Positions 1 to 8,331 are shown, counted from the first letter of the stretch. The stretch: 39,703 nt of DNA from Gordonia lacunae (GCF_002149015.1 NZ_NGFO01000040.1:1-39703), one strand, 5' to 3'. Program-made: numbers and translations. Notes: generated by a model not told the origin, from the letters alone.

Positions 1-264
1 TCTGGCTGCCCCCGCGACAGTCAGTCCCCGACGTAATCCCGACCAGAACTGCTCGTGGACCTCAGCAGATTTGACCCGGCCTTGACCGCGACCGCTGGGC
101 AACGAACGCCCAGCAGAATGCATCCACGTGTAGCCGGTAAACGACGACACCCCGATCGATCGGGCCGCTGCTACAACCGAGGCCCCCGCCTCGATCTCAC
201 TCCAAAACCGAGCCCGCAAATCCTCCCCAACGCGTATCCCAGCAACAGCCACCACAGCCTCCAC
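1..264 (-). CDS. IS30-like transposase, N-terminal part (cut by window edge)
   Basis: Reading the minus strand from a GTG at 264, which follows an in-frame TGA, gives an open frame that continues through the left edge (88 codons seen). The product has two similar helix-turn-helix-like units, each starting with a Phe-Trp pair: one around RARFWSEIEAGASVVAAARS and one around EQFWSGLRRGLTVAGAAR. Repeated N-terminal HTH units of this kind are typical of actinobacterial IS30-family transposases, which cut and rejoin the ends of their own element. The DDE catalytic core would lie outside the window. No terminal inverted repeat can be assigned because only one end is visible. Start and family are inferred, and the gene could be intact or a remnant. 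Confidence 0.6.
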   Translation of the reverse strand, partial: MEAVVAVAGIRVGEDLRARFWSEIEAGASVVAAARSIGVSSFTGYTWMHSAGRSLPSGRGQGRVKSAEVHEQFWSGLRRGLTVAGAAR

Positions 265-360
265 AAGTCAGGCTGTTGCGGCGACCACTTGAACCTGCCG
301 AGGGAGAATCCCCTGCGGCTTGTGCCCGGGATCGACGGCCGGTTCGGCGCGACACTCAGA

Positions 361-1020
361 TCATCGACGGCCTTGTCGCAAGGCTGCGGTGACCGAGTCG
401 AACATCGTCGACTTGATGGCCCCGAGGGTTGCCCGGTCCTTGCCGGCGATCGGAGACAGCGTGTCCAGGGCTACCCCGACGATCTCCCCCTCGGGCGCGG
501 TGCCGTCGATCAGGCCGGCGTCCAGAGCTTCGGTGGCGCCGTACCGGCGGCCGGTGCTCATCGCAGTGAGCGCAGATCGGGGGGAGAGTTTGGCTTGGAT
601 CAGGGCGGCCATCCCCGGCGTGAAGGGAATGTTGATGTCCACCTCCGGGAAGCAGTAATAGCCGCGGTCGACACGCATGATCCGGAAGTCGTGCGCGATG
701 GCGAGCATTGCTCCGGCGCCGAAGGCGTGGCCGTTGACCGCTGCGGCCGTGGGAAGCGGAAACGTCAGAGTCCGGGCGAACAAGGCCTGCACTTGCTCGA
801 CGTACCAGTCGGCTCGATCACCGTTGGCGATCAGCCAGTCCAGATCCAGACCATTCGAGTAGAACTTGCCGTCGCCCACGGTGATCAGGCCTCTGGCGTT
901 CGCCTCGGCGTCGTCCAGGAGTGAACCGACGGCGTCGATCCAGTCAGGGGAGAACCGGTTCTCGTCGTCGCCGATGGTCAGGACGGCGATGTCGTCGTGG
1001 TAGTCCAGTGAAGCAGTCAT
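361..1020 (-). CDS. Enoyl-CoA hydratase/isomerase family protein
   Basis: This 219-residue protein has the crotonase fold signature. KFYSNGLDLDWL carries the first oxyanion-hole segment, and NGHAFGAGAML carries the second oxyanion loop. FPEVDINIPFTPGM has a Glu at the position used as catalytic base in delta3,delta2-enoyl-CoA isomerases of the PECI/plant ECI type. It probably moves or hydrates double bonds of unsaturated acyl-CoAs in the cytosol during beta-oxidation. The length is short for a hydratase (about 260) but fits isomerase-like members. Its ATG overlaps the stop of the upstream TetR gene by four bases (ATGA), so the two are cotranscribed and this enzyme is a likely target of that regulator. 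The exact substrate is unknown. Confidence 0.87.
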   Translation of the reverse strand: MTASLDYHDDIAVLTIGDDENRFSPDWIDAVGSLLDDAEANARGLITVGDGKFYSNGLDLDWLIANGDRADWYVEQVQALFARTLTFPLPTAAAVNGHAFGAGAMLAIAHDFRIMRVDRGYYCFPEVDINIPFTPGMAALIQAKLSPRSALTAMSTGRRYGATEALDAGLIDGTAPEGEIVGVALDTLSPIAGKDRATLGAIKSTMFDSVTAALRQGRR

Positions 1021-1676
1021 GACGGGTCCTTTCGCGAAGCAGTCGACTGGTGCGATGGTTCAGTTGGGGTCAGGGACAGTACGGCGCGGACCGCCGCTGC
1101 AAGGCGTTCGCGGATCGCGGCATCGGGAATTCGCTTGCCGCGCAGTAGCAATGCAGTCGGAAGTTCGACCACACAGTCCCTGATGACGGACACGGCGTCA
1201 CGGTCCGAGCGCTGCCAGACCGCCTGGGACAACTCGACGAACAATCTCGCCAGCGACCCGTCGAGACCGCGGAGCGCTCTTGCGAGGTCGTCGGGAAGGT
1301 CATCGGACCCGAGCAGTTCTCGGCGATCGACAGTGAGTAGGAAACCACCCCGCACAGGCCTTTCGAGCAAGAACCTCGCGGGCGCATCCGCAGCCGCGAC
1401 GACGGCTTCGACCGCGGATTCATAGCTGCCGTCGCCGCCGGTGAGGGCGACATCGACCGCGTCGCGCTGCACCGCGAGGAATTGCTCGGCGGCGCGCAAC
1501 CACACCCTCCCCACGAGTCCCGCGCGCGACCCGAACGCGTGATAGATCGCGCCGTTGGACATGGTGGTCAGTTCGGACAGGGCACGCACCGTCACCGCCG
1601 CGGCGCCGGACTCGACTGCCAAGACCTCAGCCGCATCCATCAGGTGCTCGAGGTCGTGTTCTCGGGGTCGGGGCAC
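1017..1676 (-). CDS. TetR-family transcriptional regulator
   Basis: The N-terminal HTH of this 219-residue regulator is clear: AAEVLAVESGAAAVTVRALS followed by MSNGAIYHAFGSRAGLV, with the usual Tyr-His-x-Phe end of the recognition helix. The C-terminal ligand domain is unassigned. I chose the GTG at 1676 rather than the ATG at 1697 for two reasons. The longer start lies inside a perfect palindrome (1689-1706), and VPRPREHDLEHLMDAA is a natural N-terminus. A TATGGT hexamer lies six bases before this GTG, which suggests a leaderless transcript. The gene overlaps the enoyl-CoA isomerase by four bases, so it likely represses its own operon and senses an acyl-CoA or fatty acid. Confidence 0.85.
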   Translation of the reverse strand: MPRPREHDLEHLMDAAEVLAVESGAAAVTVRALSELTTMSNGAIYHAFGSRAGLVGRVWLRAAEQFLAVQRDAVDVALTGGDGSYESAVEAVVAAADAPARFLLERPVRGGFLLTVDRRELLGSDDLPDDLARALRGLDGSLARLFVELSQAVWQRSDRDAVSVIRDCVVELPTALLLRGKRIPDAAIRERLAAAVRAVLSLTPTEPSHQSTASRKDPS

Positions 1677-1688
1677 GACCAGACCATA

Positions 1689-1706
1689 ACAGAGCATTTG
1701 CTCTGT
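1689..1706. promoter_or_regulatory. Palindromic operator of the TetR gene
   Basis: The sequence is ACAGAGCA-TT-TGCTCTGT, a perfect inverted repeat with 8-bp arms and a 2-bp centre. It sits 13 bases before the preferred GTG start of the TetR gene and overlaps the expected core promoter. Position and symmetry fit an autoregulatory TetR operator. Binding is inferred. Confidence 0.65.
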
Positions 1707-1933
1707 AATCGAACCGCCACCCCACGCGCCTACCCGCCGGACTCCAGCAGAGCACTGCGCGGGCGTGCGACGAGGCGCGAATCGAGGGAAAAACGAGAGC
1801 CGGGCCAGACCGGCTCGACATGGCCGGCCGTCGACTCACTGCGAACCGGTGGCCGAACCCCCGCCGCACGGTGGACGACCGGCGGACCCGAACTCGTCAT
1901 CGCGAGTCGGGTCGCCGGCCGGCCCACCGCCGG

Positions 1934-2566
1934 TCAGCTACCCCGTTTGATCCACTCCTCGAGATGAGGGGCCTCGTCGCCGACGGTCGTGCCGTCGCCG
2001 TGGCCGGTGTAGACCTTGGTCTCCGGGTCGAGGGTGAAGATCTTCTCGGTGATCGAGGCGATGATCGTCGGGAAGCTCGAGTACGAGCGGCCTGTTGCGC
2101 CGGGGCCGCCCTGAAACAGGGTGTCGCCGGAGAACAGCACCTTCGCCTCGGGCAGGTGGATCACCGACGAGCCCGGTGAGTGGCCCGGGGTGTTGATGAC
2201 CGTCAGCTCGGTACCGGCGATGCCGATCCTCTGGCCGTCCTCGAGGTCCTGGTGCGCGACGTCGGGGTGGGTGTCGTTCCACAGCATGTCGTCACCGGGG
2301 TGCAGCAGGATCGGCGCGCCGGTCGCCTCGGACAGCTCCGGGGCGACAGTGACGTGGTCGTTGTGACCGTGGGTGAGCACGATCGCCTTCACCGTGCGGT
2401 TGCCGACGCCGTCGAGGATCGGCGTGGCCGAGTGCGCGGCGTCGATGATGATCACCTCGTCGTCGTCGCCGACGAGCCACACGTTGTTGTCGACGTCCCA
2501 GGTGCCGCCGTCGAGGCTGAACGTGCCCGAGGTGACGACGTTGTCGATACGCAACTCGCCGCTCAC
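1934..2566 (-). CDS. MBL-fold metallo-hydrolase, MscR partner
   Basis: This 210-residue metallo-beta-lactamase-fold hydrolase carries the metal motif LTHGHNDHV (His66, His68, Asp70, His71). Further ligands sit in TPGHSPGS, LFSGDTLF and TGHGDGTT, so a complete glyoxalase-II-like dinuclear site is present. Its ATG overlaps the stop of mscR (ATGA), giving tight translational coupling. The same pairing is known in mycobacteria (Rv2259/Rv2260). From that context it probably hydrolyses the mycothiol thioester made by MscR, such as S-formyl-mycothiol, regenerating the thiol. The reaction is inferred from family and neighbour, not proven. It has no signal peptide and should be cytosolic. Confidence 0.9.
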   Translation of the reverse strand: MSGELRIDNVVTSGTFSLDGGTWDVDNNVWLVGDDDEVIIIDAAHSATPILDGVGNRTVKAIVLTHGHNDHVTVAPELSEATGAPILLHPGDDMLWNDTHPDVAHQDLEDGQRIGIAGTELTVINTPGHSPGSSVIHLPEAKVLFSGDTLFQGGPGATGRSYSSFPTIIASITEKIFTLDPETKVYTGHGDGTTVGDEAPHLEEWIKRGS

Positions 2567-3651
2567 AGCTCCACCACCGATCGCAGCACCTTGCCGGCTT
2601 CCATCGCCGAGAACGCGGCCTCGACGTCGTCGATGCCGATGCGCTCGGTGACGAACTTGTCCAACGGCAGACGGCCCTGCTCGTAGAGGTCGATCAGCAT
2701 CGGGAAGTCACGTTCGGGCAGGCAGTCGCCGTACCACGACGACTTGAGCGCGCCACCGCGGGAGAAGAAGTCGACCAGCGGCATCTCCAGCGTCATCTCC
2801 GGGGTCGGCACACCGACCAGCACGACGACGCCGGCGAGGTCGCGGGCGTAGAAGGCCTGCTTGTAGGTCTCCGGGCGGCCGACCGCGTCGATCACGACAT
2901 CGGCGCCGTTGCCGTCGGTCAGTTCCTGCACCGCGGCGATCACGTCGTCGACCTTCGAGCCGTCGATGGTGTGGGTGGCACCGAGGTCTTTCGCCCACTC
3001 CAGCTTCGACGCGTCGCGGTCGATCGCGATGATCGTCGTCGCACCGGCCAGGCGAGCGCCGGCGATCGCCGCGTCACCGACACCGCCGCAGCCGATGACC
3101 GCGACCGAGTCGCCACGGCCGACGTTGCCGGTGTTCATCGCCGCACCGATACCGGCCATCACACCGCAGCCGAGTAGTCCGGCAACAGCCGGGTCGGTGT
3201 CGGGATTGACCTTGGTGCACTGCAATTCGTGAATCAGGGTCTTCTCGGCGAACGCGCCGATCCCCAGCGCCGGGGTCAGCTCGGTCCCATCGGTCAGCGT
3301 CATCGGCACGCTGGCGTTGAAGGTGTCGAAGCAGTACCACGGTCGACCCCGCTTGCAGGCACGACACTGCCCACACACCGCACGCCAGTTCAGGACGACG
3401 AAGTCGCCGACCTCGACGTGGGTGACATCGGAACCGACCGACTCGACCACACCCGCGGCCTCGTGGCCGAGCAGGAACGGGTACTCGTCGTTGATGCCGC
3501 CCTCGCGGTAGGCCAGGTCGGTGTGGCAGACACCGCACGCCTTGATCGCCACGACCACATCGCGCGCACCCGGGTCCGGGATCACCACGTCCACGACCTC
3601 CGTCGGCGCCTTCTTGCTGCGCGAGATGACTCCCTTGACTGTCTGCGACAT
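2563..3651 (-). CDS. mscR: S-nitrosomycothiol reductase / mycothiol-dependent formaldehyde dehydrogenase
   Basis: This is a zinc-dependent class III alcohol dehydrogenase of 362 residues. Catalytic zinc ligands are Cys42 in CGVCHTD, His63 in LGHEAAG and a later Cys in LGCGVMAGIGAA. The structural zinc lobe is CGQCRACKRGRPWYC (Cys93, 96, 99, 107). The NAD site is IGCGGVGDAAIAGA. Family members oxidise S-hydroxymethyl-mycothiol and reduce S-nitrosomycothiol, so they protect against formaldehyde and nitric oxide. The start at 3651 (MSQTVKG) is preceded by a GGAAGGAAG ribosome site. A longer in-frame start at 3741 lacks similarity to the family. The MBL hydrolase follows with a four-base overlap. 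Confidence 0.93.
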   Translation of the reverse strand: MSQTVKGVISRSKKAPTEVVDVVIPDPGARDVVVAIKACGVCHTDLAYREGGINDEYPFLLGHEAAGVVESVGSDVTHVEVGDFVVLNWRAVCGQCRACKRGRPWYCFDTFNASVPMTLTDGTELTPALGIGAFAEKTLIHELQCTKVNPDTDPAVAGLLGCGVMAGIGAAMNTGNVGRGDSVAVIGCGGVGDAAIAGARLAGATTIIAIDRDASKLEWAKDLGATHTIDGSKVDDVIAAVQELTDGNGADVVIDAVGRPETYKQAFYARDLAGVVVLVGVPTPEMTLEMPLVDFFSRGGALKSSWYGDCLPERDFPMLIDLYEQGRLPLDKFVTERIGIDDVEAAFSAMEAGKVLRSVVEL

Positions 3652-4004
3652 GCGTTCTTCCTTCCGCAACTGCGTTGTTCGGGGTACGTGTGCGACGTGT
3701 GTTCGCGAGGACGGCAACGCGTCGTGGCGTCGCCGGAACACATCGCCACAACCTTATCGGTAGGGCCGACCGCGGTCTACTCGGAGTAGTCATTGTCCAC
3801 TCCTGTTAGCCTTCGACCGGTTCTGATCCGCCGCCATGGCCTGCTCGGACCTCACCCTAGGCTCGCGATCCGCCGCTTCGACCCGGTTTCGGCCATTGCG
3901 GACACCGAGCGCCCGGTGTCCACAACGACCCCGGTTGTTTCACGTCGGCCACCTCGGGGCACCCCAGCGACGTACACGGCATCTCGACCACGAGGAGGTA
4001 CACC
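3652..4004. other. Divergent intergenic region of mscR and the Rho-N protein
   Basis: These 353 bases separate the divergent starts of mscR and the small plus-strand gene and must hold both promoters. I see the GGAAGGAAG ribosome site of mscR at its left end and GAGGAGG before the ATG at 4005, but no convincing palindrome or RNA element. The short ORFs crossing it are not gene-like. Confidence 0.6.
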
Positions 4005-4280
4005 ATGGCAGAGAACAAGAAGGACCCTGGACCTTCGGTCAAAGACGACGAGCTCTACGAGAAGCTGCGCGACGAGGGCAACTCCAAGGAGAAGTCCGCC
4101 CGGATAGCGAACGCCGCGGCCAACAGCTCGCGATCGGACGTCGGCAAGAGCGGTGGCAAGTCCGGTTCCTATGAGGACTGGACGGTCGACGAACTCAAGG
4201 AGCGCGCCAAGGAGCTCGACCTGTCGGGTTACTCGGACCTCAAGAAGGACGAGCTCATCGACAAACTCCGGGACCACTGA
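4005..4280 (+). CDS. Small protein with Rho-N/SAP-like C-terminal domain
   Basis: The product is a highly charged 91-residue protein. Residues 1-55 are rich in Lys, Asp, Asn and Ser and contain DDELYEKLRDEGNSKEKSAR, which resembles the DUF7218 family. Residues 57-91 (EDWTVDELKERAKELDL followed by GYSDLKKDELIDKLRDH) form a helix-extended-helix unit of the Rho termination factor N-terminal or SAP type, which usually binds nucleic acid. GAGGAGG lies at good distance before the ATG. It stands alone and ends in a strong hairpin. A role as a small DNA- or RNA-binding protein is inferred from the fold only. Confidence 0.85.
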   Translation: MAENKKDPGPSVKDDELYEKLRDEGNSKEKSARIANAAANSSRSDVGKSGGKSGSYEDWTVDELKERAKELDLSGYSDLKKDELIDKLRDH

Positions 4281-4302
4281 GACCCGCCGGCTCGAGAAAC
4301 AG

Positions 4303-4335
4303 CGAAGCCGCCTACCCCAGGGGTCGGCGGCTTCG
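4303..4335 (+). terminator. Hairpin terminator after the Rho-N gene
   Basis: A perfect 10-bp stem, CGAAGCCGCC with GGCGGCTTCG, encloses a 13-base loop 22 bases after the stop codon. There is no T-run, which is common for actinobacterial terminators. Confidence 0.7.
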
Positions 4336-4518
4336 TTGCGTAAAGGGACGGTGCCGGTCAGTGCGCCTCTCGGCAAACAGGCCGCTCGAAGCGGCAAAGG
4401 GTGGGACCCGGGGCAGTGAATCCGTCACCGTCGCGGGGTACAACTGCTCGCCTCGCCGAGTTATTCCACACGGTTCATCGGTGCGCAACGCACGCATCGG
4501 AGAGCAATGCGGGCGGTG

Positions 4519-5398
4519 TCAGCGGACCAGCCCGACGCGCTGGAACGCCGTGAGCGCGGTCTCCCCGGTGTTCCAGAGCGCGTTCACATCGCCGCGCGCC
4601 CCCGCCGCCGCGCGGACGTCTTGGAGCGCGAGGCCGTTCCGGAAGGTGAGGACGTTGTAGCCGACGTCGGCGCAGCAGCGGCCCGGTCGCACGGCCGGCG
4701 CCGACGACCCGGTCGAGTCCCTCTCCCACGAAATAGAAGCGGAAGATGGGACCGAGGTCGACCCCGTACTCCCGGAGTGTTGCGGTGACGATCGAATCCC
4801 CCTGGGCAGCAATGGAGTCGACGATGAAGAAGAAATCGCGCGCGTTCGCCGTGGTGGCCCGGGCGTCGGCGGTCGCATAGGCGAGGTCGACGGTGATGTG
4901 GGAGTTGTAGCCTGCCATGGCGACCCGCTGGCCGGGGACGGCGCAATCGTCGGCCATGTCGAAGTAGTGCCGCCACTGGGGCGCGACCGGTCCCCCGCCG
5001 AACTCGCCTCGCACGGCGTCGAGGAACCGGTTGAGGAGTTCGAGACTGATGACCGGGGCCCACCGCGGGGTCTGGAAGACACGCGGGTTGTTCTGCAGGG
5101 GCATCACCGCGTCGCGTTCGACTGCGGCCAGTCCGAGGGCGAACAACCCGCGACGGTCGCGGCGGTCGGTGAGGATGTCGACGATCCCGTACAGCCTCGC
5201 GACGTTTCGTCGTAGCTGAACGAGCGGGAGGTCCTTCGACTCCTGATCGTATGAACTGAGTTCGACGATCCGCTCACGGTCCGCGGCGCGGAGCTCGGTG
5301 CCACATGTCTCGGCGGGAGCCGCTGTCGACGTTGCCGGGGCGGCGACGAGTGTTCCGATGAGGCCGAGGGTCAGGAGTGCCGCCGAGAGTGCTCGCAT
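4519..5398 (-). pseudogene. Secreted DUF5995-like protein, frameshifted near the C-terminus
   Basis: The protein begins with a signal peptide (LSAALLTLGLIGTLVAAPAT, cleavage near TAA/APAE). The body is helical and carries AMAGYNSHITVDLAYATADA, matching the Asn-Ser/Ala-His-Ile segment of the DUF5995 family (unknown function). After VGEGLDRVVGAGRATG, near 4680-4700, the original frame turns into an Arg-rich tail ending at 4475. The +1-shifted frame instead continues sensibly as CCADVGYNVLTFRNGLALQD down to ALTAFQRVGLVR with a stop at 4519. The span of 880 bases is one over a multiple of three, as expected for one extra base. Either a recent frameshift or a sequencing error explains it. The unshifted reading would be a 307-residue protein (4475-5398). 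Confidence 0.78.
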
Positions 5399-5468
5399 GA
5401 GACCCGGTGATACCCACCCGGGCGCGGATCAACCCTTCGACCGGGGTTGCGAGACCCTTCGTGACGCG

Positions 5469-5613
5469 CCCTCCGCAAGCTCCGGACGCTCCTCAGGGAG
5501 CACGGATCGGTCGCCACCCTCCGCAAGCTCCGGACGCTCCTCAGGGAGCAGCGGGTCGGTCGCCACCCTCCACAAGCTCCGGGCGCTCCTCAGGGAGCAG
5601 CGGGTGTGGTCCT
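5469..5613. repeat. GC-rich tandem repeat, three copies
   Basis: There are three near-identical units of 48-49 bp starting at 5469, 5517 and 5566. Each begins CCCTCCGCAAGCTCCGGACG and continues CTCCTCAGGGAGCA; the third has small changes. A partial TCAGGGAGCA follows near 5620. The array lies between the DUF5995 start and the end of the LuxR gene. An inverted relative is at 9050-9097, so this is a dispersed intergenic family. Confidence 0.85.
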
Positions 5614-5638
5614 CTCGGATCAGGGAGCATCGACTTCG

Positions 5639-6442
5639 TCAGGGCAGCAGACCGGCGCTGCGGGCGGTGACCACGGCCTCCAACCGCGACGACGCCCCGA
5701 GCTTGCGCATCGCATCCTTCATGTAACCCTTCACCGTGTACACGGTGACGCCGAGGGTTTCGGCGATCCGGGCATTCGAGTAGCCCAGTGCGGCAAGGGA
5801 GATCACGTCCTGCTCCCGCCCGGTCAGATCCACCTGCGTCTGCGCCGCCGGGTTCGCGGCGATCAGGACCTCGGTGATCGCGGCGAGTTCGTCGGCGAGC
5901 CGGGCGTCGTCGACGGTGTCGGCCAACGATCGGAGCCGGGCGTAGGCCGCGGTCATCCGGTCGCGCATCTCGGCCTCGTCCTGAGCAGCGTGCTCGAGCC
6001 GCGCGCGGGACGCGACGATCTCGTGTTCGACGCTGCGGGCCTCCATCGCCAGGACGTCGAGCATCCGCCCGCCGATCGGGTCCGGGGTATGCAGGGCGCC
6101 GTAGAGCACCGCGACGGGAGTCCGATCGACGATCACCGGCGCGGCCATCATGGCGCGCAACCCCTCGCGCTCGATGATCGTGTTGTAGCGATGGGTGATG
6201 CGCGGGGTGCGGAGATAGTCGTCGACGACCATCGGACGGTTCAGCGAGACGACCTTGCCGCCCAGCCCGTGACCGACGTCGACCGACACGCCGTTCAGCG
6301 CTCCGACAGTCGAGCCGGCGAAATGCTGCAGACGCAGGTTCGACGGCCCGCTGAGGACGCCTGCGAAAGCCAGCGGCACCCCGCTGGACCTGCGGACTCG
6401 ACGCAACGCCTCGGTGACGATCCCGCTCAGCGGCTCGGGCAT
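5639..6442 (-). CDS. GAF-LuxR transcriptional regulator
   Basis: This is a 267-residue regulator. Residues about 15-140 look like a GAF ligand-sensing domain (HGLGGKVVSLNRPMVVDDYL, then AMMAAPVIVDRTPVAVLYGA). A helical linker follows. Residues about 205-262 are a LuxR HTH: LTGREQDVISLAALGYSNAR, then AETLGVTVYTVKGYMKDAMR. It has no receiver domain, so it likely binds a small molecule rather than being phosphorylated. It is divergent from the acyl-CoA ligase at 6538, with 95 bases between the starts. GAF-LuxR proteins next to acyl-CoA ligases commonly regulate them, so an aromatic or fatty acid or its CoA ester is a plausible signal. Confidence 0.9.
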   Translation of the reverse strand: MPEPLSGIVTEALRRVRRSSGVPLAFAGVLSGPSNLRLQHFAGSTVGALNGVSVDVGHGLGGKVVSLNRPMVVDDYLRTPRITHRYNTIIEREGLRAMMAAPVIVDRTPVAVLYGALHTPDPIGGRMLDVLAMEARSVEHEIVASRARLEHAAQDEAEMRDRMTAAYARLRSLADTVDDARLADELAAITEVLIAANPAAQTQVDLTGREQDVISLAALGYSNARIAETLGVTVYTVKGYMKDAMRKLGASSRLEAVVTARSAGLLP

Positions 6443-6458
6443 CTCACCTCACTTCTCC

Positions 6459-6472
6459 CCCTCTTCAGAGGG
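6459..6472. promoter_or_regulatory. Palindrome between LuxR and acyl-CoA ligase genes
   Basis: CCCTCT-TC-AGAGGG is a perfect 6-bp inverted repeat with a 2-bp centre. It lies 17 bases upstream of the LuxR start and 66 bases upstream of the ligase start. It is a candidate site for the GAF-LuxR regulator, inferred from location only. Confidence 0.4.
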
Positions 6473-6537
6473 TGTTCCAGGGGCCTGTCACGGAGGACAC
6501 TGTGACTCAGCTTACTCAGTACGGAGCGAGGTTCACG

Positions 6538-8115
6538 ATGACACAGGCCACCACCACCCCCGTCGACATGGTCGACCGCTGGTTGGGAATCTACGGGGCG
6601 CCCGACGCCGACGCCGCGGCGCTTCTCGTCGACGGTCACGATCCCGACGCGATCGCCTTCACCGTGATCGAGGTCGAGCAGACCGACGATCAGCAGTCCG
6701 GCGGTGTTCACCCGGTCACCACCGACATCACATACGGCGAGCTCGCCGAGCGGTCCAAGCGACTCGCCGCAGCGCTCGCGGAGATGGGCGTCGGTCGCGG
6801 CGACACGGTGGGCGTCCTCATGGGCAAGCGCGAGGAGCTCGTCGTCTCGCTCCTGGCGATCGCCCGACTCGGCGCGATCTACATCCCGCTGTTCACCGCG
6901 TTCGCGACACCCGCGATCGAGATGCGTCTGGCGGCCGGCGCCGCGAAGGTCGTCATCACCGAGCCGAGTCAGGCGGACAAACTCGCGGACATCGACGGGA
7001 TCACCACGGTGGTCGCCGGCGAACAGTTCGAGGGACTCATCTCCTCGCACGAGCCGGTCACCGAGTCGGTCGCGGTCGGCGGCGACGGAACCCTGATCCT
7101 GCTGTTCACGAGCGGCACCACCGGCGCGCCGAAGGGTGTCCCGGTCCCGGTCAAGGCGCTGGCCTCGTTCGTCGCCTACATGCACTTCGGCCTCGATGTC
7201 CGCGCCGATGACGTGTTCTGGAACGCCGCCGACCCCGGTTGGGCCTATGGCCTCTACTACGGCGTGCTCGGTCCGCTGGCCGCCGGCCGACGCAACCTCC
7301 TGCTGCACGCCGGCTTCACCCCCGAACTGACCGCGAGGATCCTCGGCGACCTGGGCGTCACCAACTTCGCGGCCGCACCGACCGTGTACCGAGCCCTCAG
7401 CAAGGACTCGCGCATCTCCGGATTCTCGCTGCGCCGGGCGTCGTCGGCCGGCGAACCCCTGACTCCCGACGTCATCGACTGGGCGCTCCGCGCCATCGGC
7501 ACCGAGGTCCGCGACCACTACGGCCAGACCGAACACGGCATGTTCATCAACAACCACTGGCACGAGTCGGTCCACGAGACCCTCGTCCCGGGTTCGATGG
7601 GGCAGCCGATGCCCGGCTTCGCCGCGGGCATCGTCGACGGCCAGATCGCCATCGACGTCCCGGCCAGCCCGCTGATGTGGTTCGCGGGCTATCTCGACGC
7701 ACCGGAGAAGACCAAGCAGCGCTTCTCACCGGACGGGCGGTGGTACCTGACCGGCGACACCGGGCGGGTGGACGACGAGGGTCGCTACTTCTTCACCGCA
7801 CGCGACGACGACGTGATCATCATGGCCGGGTACCGCATCGGCCCGTTCGATGTCGAGAGCGTTCTGATCACCCACCCGTCGGTCGTCGACGTCGCGGTCG
7901 TGGGCCGACCCGACGAGCTCCGCGGCGAGGTCCTGGAAGCGTTCGTCGTCCTCGCGGACGGGGTCGAGGGCACCGATGCGCTCGAAGCCGAGCTCCAGCA
8001 GTTGGTCAAGACACAATTCGCCGCACACGCCTACCCGCGCACCGTGCACTTCGTCGACGCCCTGCCCAAGACGCCCAGCGGCAAGATCCAGCGGTTCCTG
8101 CTCCGCCAGAAATGA
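6538..8115 (+). CDS. Acyl-CoA ligase (medium-chain/acetyl-CoA-synthetase-like)
   Basis: This is an ANL-superfamily adenylate-forming ligase of 525 residues that activates a carboxylic acid to its CoA thioester with ATP. The P-loop-like motif is LLFTSGTTGAPKGVP. DVFWNAADPGWAYGLYYG is characteristic of the medium-chain (ACSM) branch. DHYGQTEHGM is the A5 motif, YLTGDTGRVDDEGRYFF is A7, and the catalytic Lys lies in TPSGKIQRFLLR. I chose the ATG at 6538 because GGAGCGAGG precedes it. A GTG at 6502, also with a GGAGGA site, is an alternative. It is divergent from the GAF-LuxR gene and followed by a strong hairpin. The acid substrate is unknown. Confidence 0.9.
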   Translation: MTQATTTPVDMVDRWLGIYGAPDADAAALLVDGHDPDAIAFTVIEVEQTDDQQSGGVHPVTTDITYGELAERSKRLAAALAEMGVGRGDTVGVLMGKREELVVSLLAIARLGAIYIPLFTAFATPAIEMRLAAGAAKVVITEPSQADKLADIDGITTVVAGEQFEGLISSHEPVTESVAVGGDGTLILLFTSGTTGAPKGVPVPVKALASFVAYMHFGLDVRADDVFWNAADPGWAYGLYYGVLGPLAAGRRNLLLHAGFTPELTARILGDLGVTNFAAAPTVYRALSKDSRISGFSLRRASSAGEPLTPDVIDWALRAIGTEVRDHYGQTEHGMFINNHWHESVHETLVPGSMGQPMPGFAAGIVDGQIAIDVPASPLMWFAGYLDAPEKTKQRFSPDGRWYLTGDTGRVDDEGRYFFTARDDDVIIMAGYRIGPFDVESVLITHPSVVDVAVVGRPDELRGEVLEAFVVLADGVEGTDALEAELQQLVKTQFAAHAYPRTVHFVDALPKTPSGKIQRFLLRQK

Positions 8116-8253
8116 GTGGTGCGGGCGCGTAACGGCCCCACCGTGCGGGAGCGATGAACCGATTGCGCGGCCCACCGAGCCCGGCCGCGCGCAGACCGAC
8201 CGCGTCGGCCGGGCTTCGACGACCTCGCCCGGCCCATGACGCGGTCACCGGAC

Positions 8254-8292
8254 GCGCAACCAGCGGGTCACACCCCTATCCGCTGGTTGCGC
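8254..8292. terminator. Strong hairpin between convergent genes
   Basis: A perfect 13-bp stem, GCGCAACCAGCGG with CCGCTGGTTGCGC, has a 13-base loop. It lies between the convergent ends of the acyl-CoA ligase (8115) and the split-barrel protein (8332). It can serve both strands as a terminator. Confidence 0.75.
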
Positions 8293-8331
8293 TTCTCCGG
8301 TCTCTCGGTCACCTCGGGTTTCTCGGTCACC

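Noticed and set aside
55..924. Plus-strand frame across the transposase and isomerase region
   Set aside because: Opposite to two supported minus-strand genes and not protein-like.
5298..5726. Plus-strand ORF through the tandem repeats with Ser-Ser-Gly-Arg units
   Set aside because: The repeating peptide is just the translation of the intergenic repeat.
6427..7575. Long minus-strand frame opposite the acyl-CoA ligase
   Set aside because: Shadow of the ligase; composition is dominated by Arg, Asp and Gly and no domain is visible.
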